Below, one piece after another: positions 42,670 through 43,596 of a DNA stretch of 43,596 nucleotides (positions are counted from its first letter, which is position 1; each line of letters opens with the position of its first letter). A model generated the notes under the pieces. It was not told the DNA's origin. It was given only the letters and a program-made list of their open reading frames with translations, and ran no database searches. Source of the DNA: an uncultured Alistipes sp. (lineage in GTDB: Bacteria > Bacteroidota > Bacteroidia > Bacteroidales > Rikenellaceae); the NCBI GenBank assembly GCA_945494785.1, contig CALYVN010000007.1:1-43596 (forward strand), written 5' to 3'. The position numbers and the translations under genes are program-made.

Positions 42670-43032
42670 ATGGAGGAGCGTATGTACACAATAGAGTTGG
42701 AGGGCATGGATTTCCATGCCTTTCACGGTTGCTACGACCTCGAACAGCGGACGGGCAGCCACTTCGAAGTCGGATTGAGGCTGACGGTGGCTCTCGGCTC
42801 GGTGGCAGAGAGGGACAGCGTCGAGTGTGCGGTCAATTATCTGACGGTCTACGAACTTGTCCGCGAGCAGATGCAACGCCGCCAGCGAACGATAGAGCGC
42901 GTGGCGCAGAACATCATCGATGCCCTCCACGAGCGGTTTCCGCAAATCGCCGTTGCGGAGTGCCGCGTAACCAAAATCGCACCTCCGCTCGGCGGCAAGG
43001 TGGCGAGAGTGAGCGTAACGTTGGCAGGGTAG
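42670..43032 (+). CDS. folB: Dihydroneopterin aldolase
   Basis: This 120-residue enzyme cleaves 7,8-dihydroneopterin in folate synthesis. The N-terminal IELEGMDFHAFHGCYDLEQR (9-28, with the conserved HAFHG), VNYLTVYELV (about 56-65) and the C-terminal RVTKIAPPLGG (about 98-108, with the catalytic lysine) are typical of FolB. Length matches the family. The start may be 42670 or the second ATG at 42682, which is nearer the conserved region. It lies 12 bases after tyrS and is the last gene of the group before the fba promoter. Confidence 0.94.
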   Translation: MEERMYTIELEGMDFHAFHGCYDLEQRTGSHFEVGLRLTVALGSVAERDSVECAVNYLTVYELVREQMQRRQRTIERVAQNIIDALHERFPQIAVAECRVTKIAPPLGGKVARVSVTLAG

Positions 43033-43075
43033 TTGCACGGATGCTTTCGGGTGCGCAACGGCAGATATTAAAAAT

Positions 43076-43106
43076 TTTGCAATAATAAATTAAAGTAGTA
43101 ACTTTG
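43076..43106 (+). promoter_or_regulatory. Bacteroidota promoter for the aldolase gene
   Basis: TTTG (43076-43079), 19 nt, TAACTTTG (43099-43106): exact consensus. The leader is long, about 60 nt, and A-rich just before the ATG (CTATAACATT), which suits a highly expressed gene in this phylum. Confidence 0.85.
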
Positions 43107-43170
43107 CGCCACTCGACGAAGTGGCGTTGAGCGACAAACCGAACGAAAAATTTCTTAAACCTATAACATT

Positions 43171-43596
43171 ATGGTAAATTTCAAAAATCTTGGACTTGTG
43201 AACACCCGTGAGATGTTCGCCAAGGCAATCAAGGGAGGTTATGCAGTTCCTGCATTCAACTTCAACAACATGGAACAGTTGCAGGCTATCATCATGGCTG
43301 CTGCTGAGACCAAGTCGCCCGTTATCCTTCAAGTATCGAAGGGTGCGCGCAACTATGCCAATCAGACCCTGCTCCGTTATATGGCGGAGGGTGCCGTAGA
43401 GTATGCAAAGGAACTCGGTTGGGCTAATCCGCAAATCGTTTTGCATCTCGACCACGGCGATTCGTTCGAACTCTGCAAGAGTTGTATCGACATGGGCTTC
43501 TCGTCGGTGATGATTGACGGTTCGAGCCTTCCATACGACGAAAATGTCGCTTTGACCCGCAAGGTTGTGGACTATGCTCATCAGTTCGACGTAACG
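43171..43596 (+). CDS. fba: Class II fructose-bisphosphate aldolase (5' part, cut by window end)
   Basis: The first 142 codons are present, from ATG 43171 to the window edge, and the frame is still open. This zinc enzyme splits fructose-1,6-bisphosphate in glycolysis and forms it in gluconeogenesis. The N-terminal TREMFAKAIKGGYAVPAFNF (12-31) and the metal-site VLHLDHGDSFELCK (about 90-103, with the zinc histidine after D) are diagnostic, as is SVMIDGSSLPYDEN (about 111-124). Codon choice is visibly more biased (CGT/CGC for Arg, AAG for Lys, CTT/CTC for Leu) than in its neighbours, as expected for a highly expressed gene. It has its own consensus promoter. Confidence 0.96.
   Translation, partial: MVNFKNLGLVNTREMFAKAIKGGYAVPAFNFNNMEQLQAIIMAAAETKSPVILQVSKGARNYANQTLLRYMAEGAVEYAKELGWANPQIVLHLDHGDSFELCKSCIDMGFSSVMIDGSSLPYDENVALTRKVVDYAHQFDVT

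Noticed and set aside
1..43596. CRISPR array, prophage, insertion sequence or defence system
   Set aside because: There are no regularly spaced 20-40 bp repeats, no cas-like, transposase, integrase, phage structural, restriction or toxin-antitoxin proteins. The radical SAM and CNNM proteins are known core families and not part of a defence cluster.

Overview
This is a chromosomal segment of a Bacteroidota bacterium, most likely order Bacteroidales and close to Rikenellaceae/Alistipes. That placement is inferred from gene content and style; no 16S is present. The evidence is: Bacteroidota-type promoters (TTTG or TTG at -33, 19-20 nt, then TAnnTTTG at -7) before many genes; almost no Shine-Dalgarno sequences; a GC-rich coding bias that leaves long open antisense frames; and lineage-typical families (GldE, BatD/BatE, an FtsQ ending in QVVC, a DUF3575-like barrel, an MG2/plug-like exported protein). 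Nearly everything is core genome. I see no prophage, insertion sequence, CRISPR array, defence island or toxin system.

Layout. 1-5.2 kb (minus): degenerate 9-bp repeats, a DksA/TraR-like regulator, isoleucyl-tRNA synthetase with a swapped signature motif (GIHH instead of HxGH), and apt. 5.3 kb: tRNA-Leu(GAG) with promoter and terminator. 5.6-7.2 kb (minus): operon cdd-rluA-dtd. 7.3-9.2 kb (plus): a YhcC-type radical SAM protein and a YitT membrane protein. 9.2-9.6 kb: a dispersed repeat copy, a strong terminator and a frameshifted lipoprotein remnant. 9.7-15.8 kb (plus): priA-comF, dnaB-comM. 16-24.2 kb (plus): half a division/cell-wall cluster, murG-murC-ftsQ-ftsA-ftsZ, continuing without gaps into gldE and a phosphopantetheinyl transferase. 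24.3-26.5 kb (plus): a MATE exporter and a small outer-membrane barrel protein. 26.5-27.8 kb (minus): pyrH-frr. 28-30.7 kb (plus): a 924-residue exported MG2/plug-like protein, followed by a 119-bp inverted-repeat element. 31-34.7 kb (minus): batD-batE-recR-META lipoprotein. 34.9-39.2 kb (minus): class I fumarase and clpB. 39.5-43.6 kb (plus): dnaX, tyrS, folB and the start of a class II aldolase gene.

How the genes fit together: replication and repair (PriA, DnaB, DnaX, RecR), translation (IleRS, TyrRS, Dtd, Frr, tRNA-Leu), peptidoglycan precursor synthesis with divisome assembly (MurG, MurC, FtsQAZ), nucleotide metabolism (Apt, Cdd, PyrH) and envelope functions.

I did not find a convincing unknown multi-gene system. 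The most notable signals are: (1) an IleRS whose HxGH motif reads GIHH, an arrangement linked to extreme mupirocin resistance; (2) a run of ten A in dnaX placed so that a one-base slip meets TAG at once, a probable switch between gamma and tau; (3) several genes whose -7 box lies only 6-9 nt before the start codon, implying leaderless mRNAs; (4) a dispersed intergenic repeat with 14-bp terminal inverted repeats; (5) a roughly 95-residue charged insertion in FtsQ; and (6) a Bat operon reduced locally to batDE and joined to recR.
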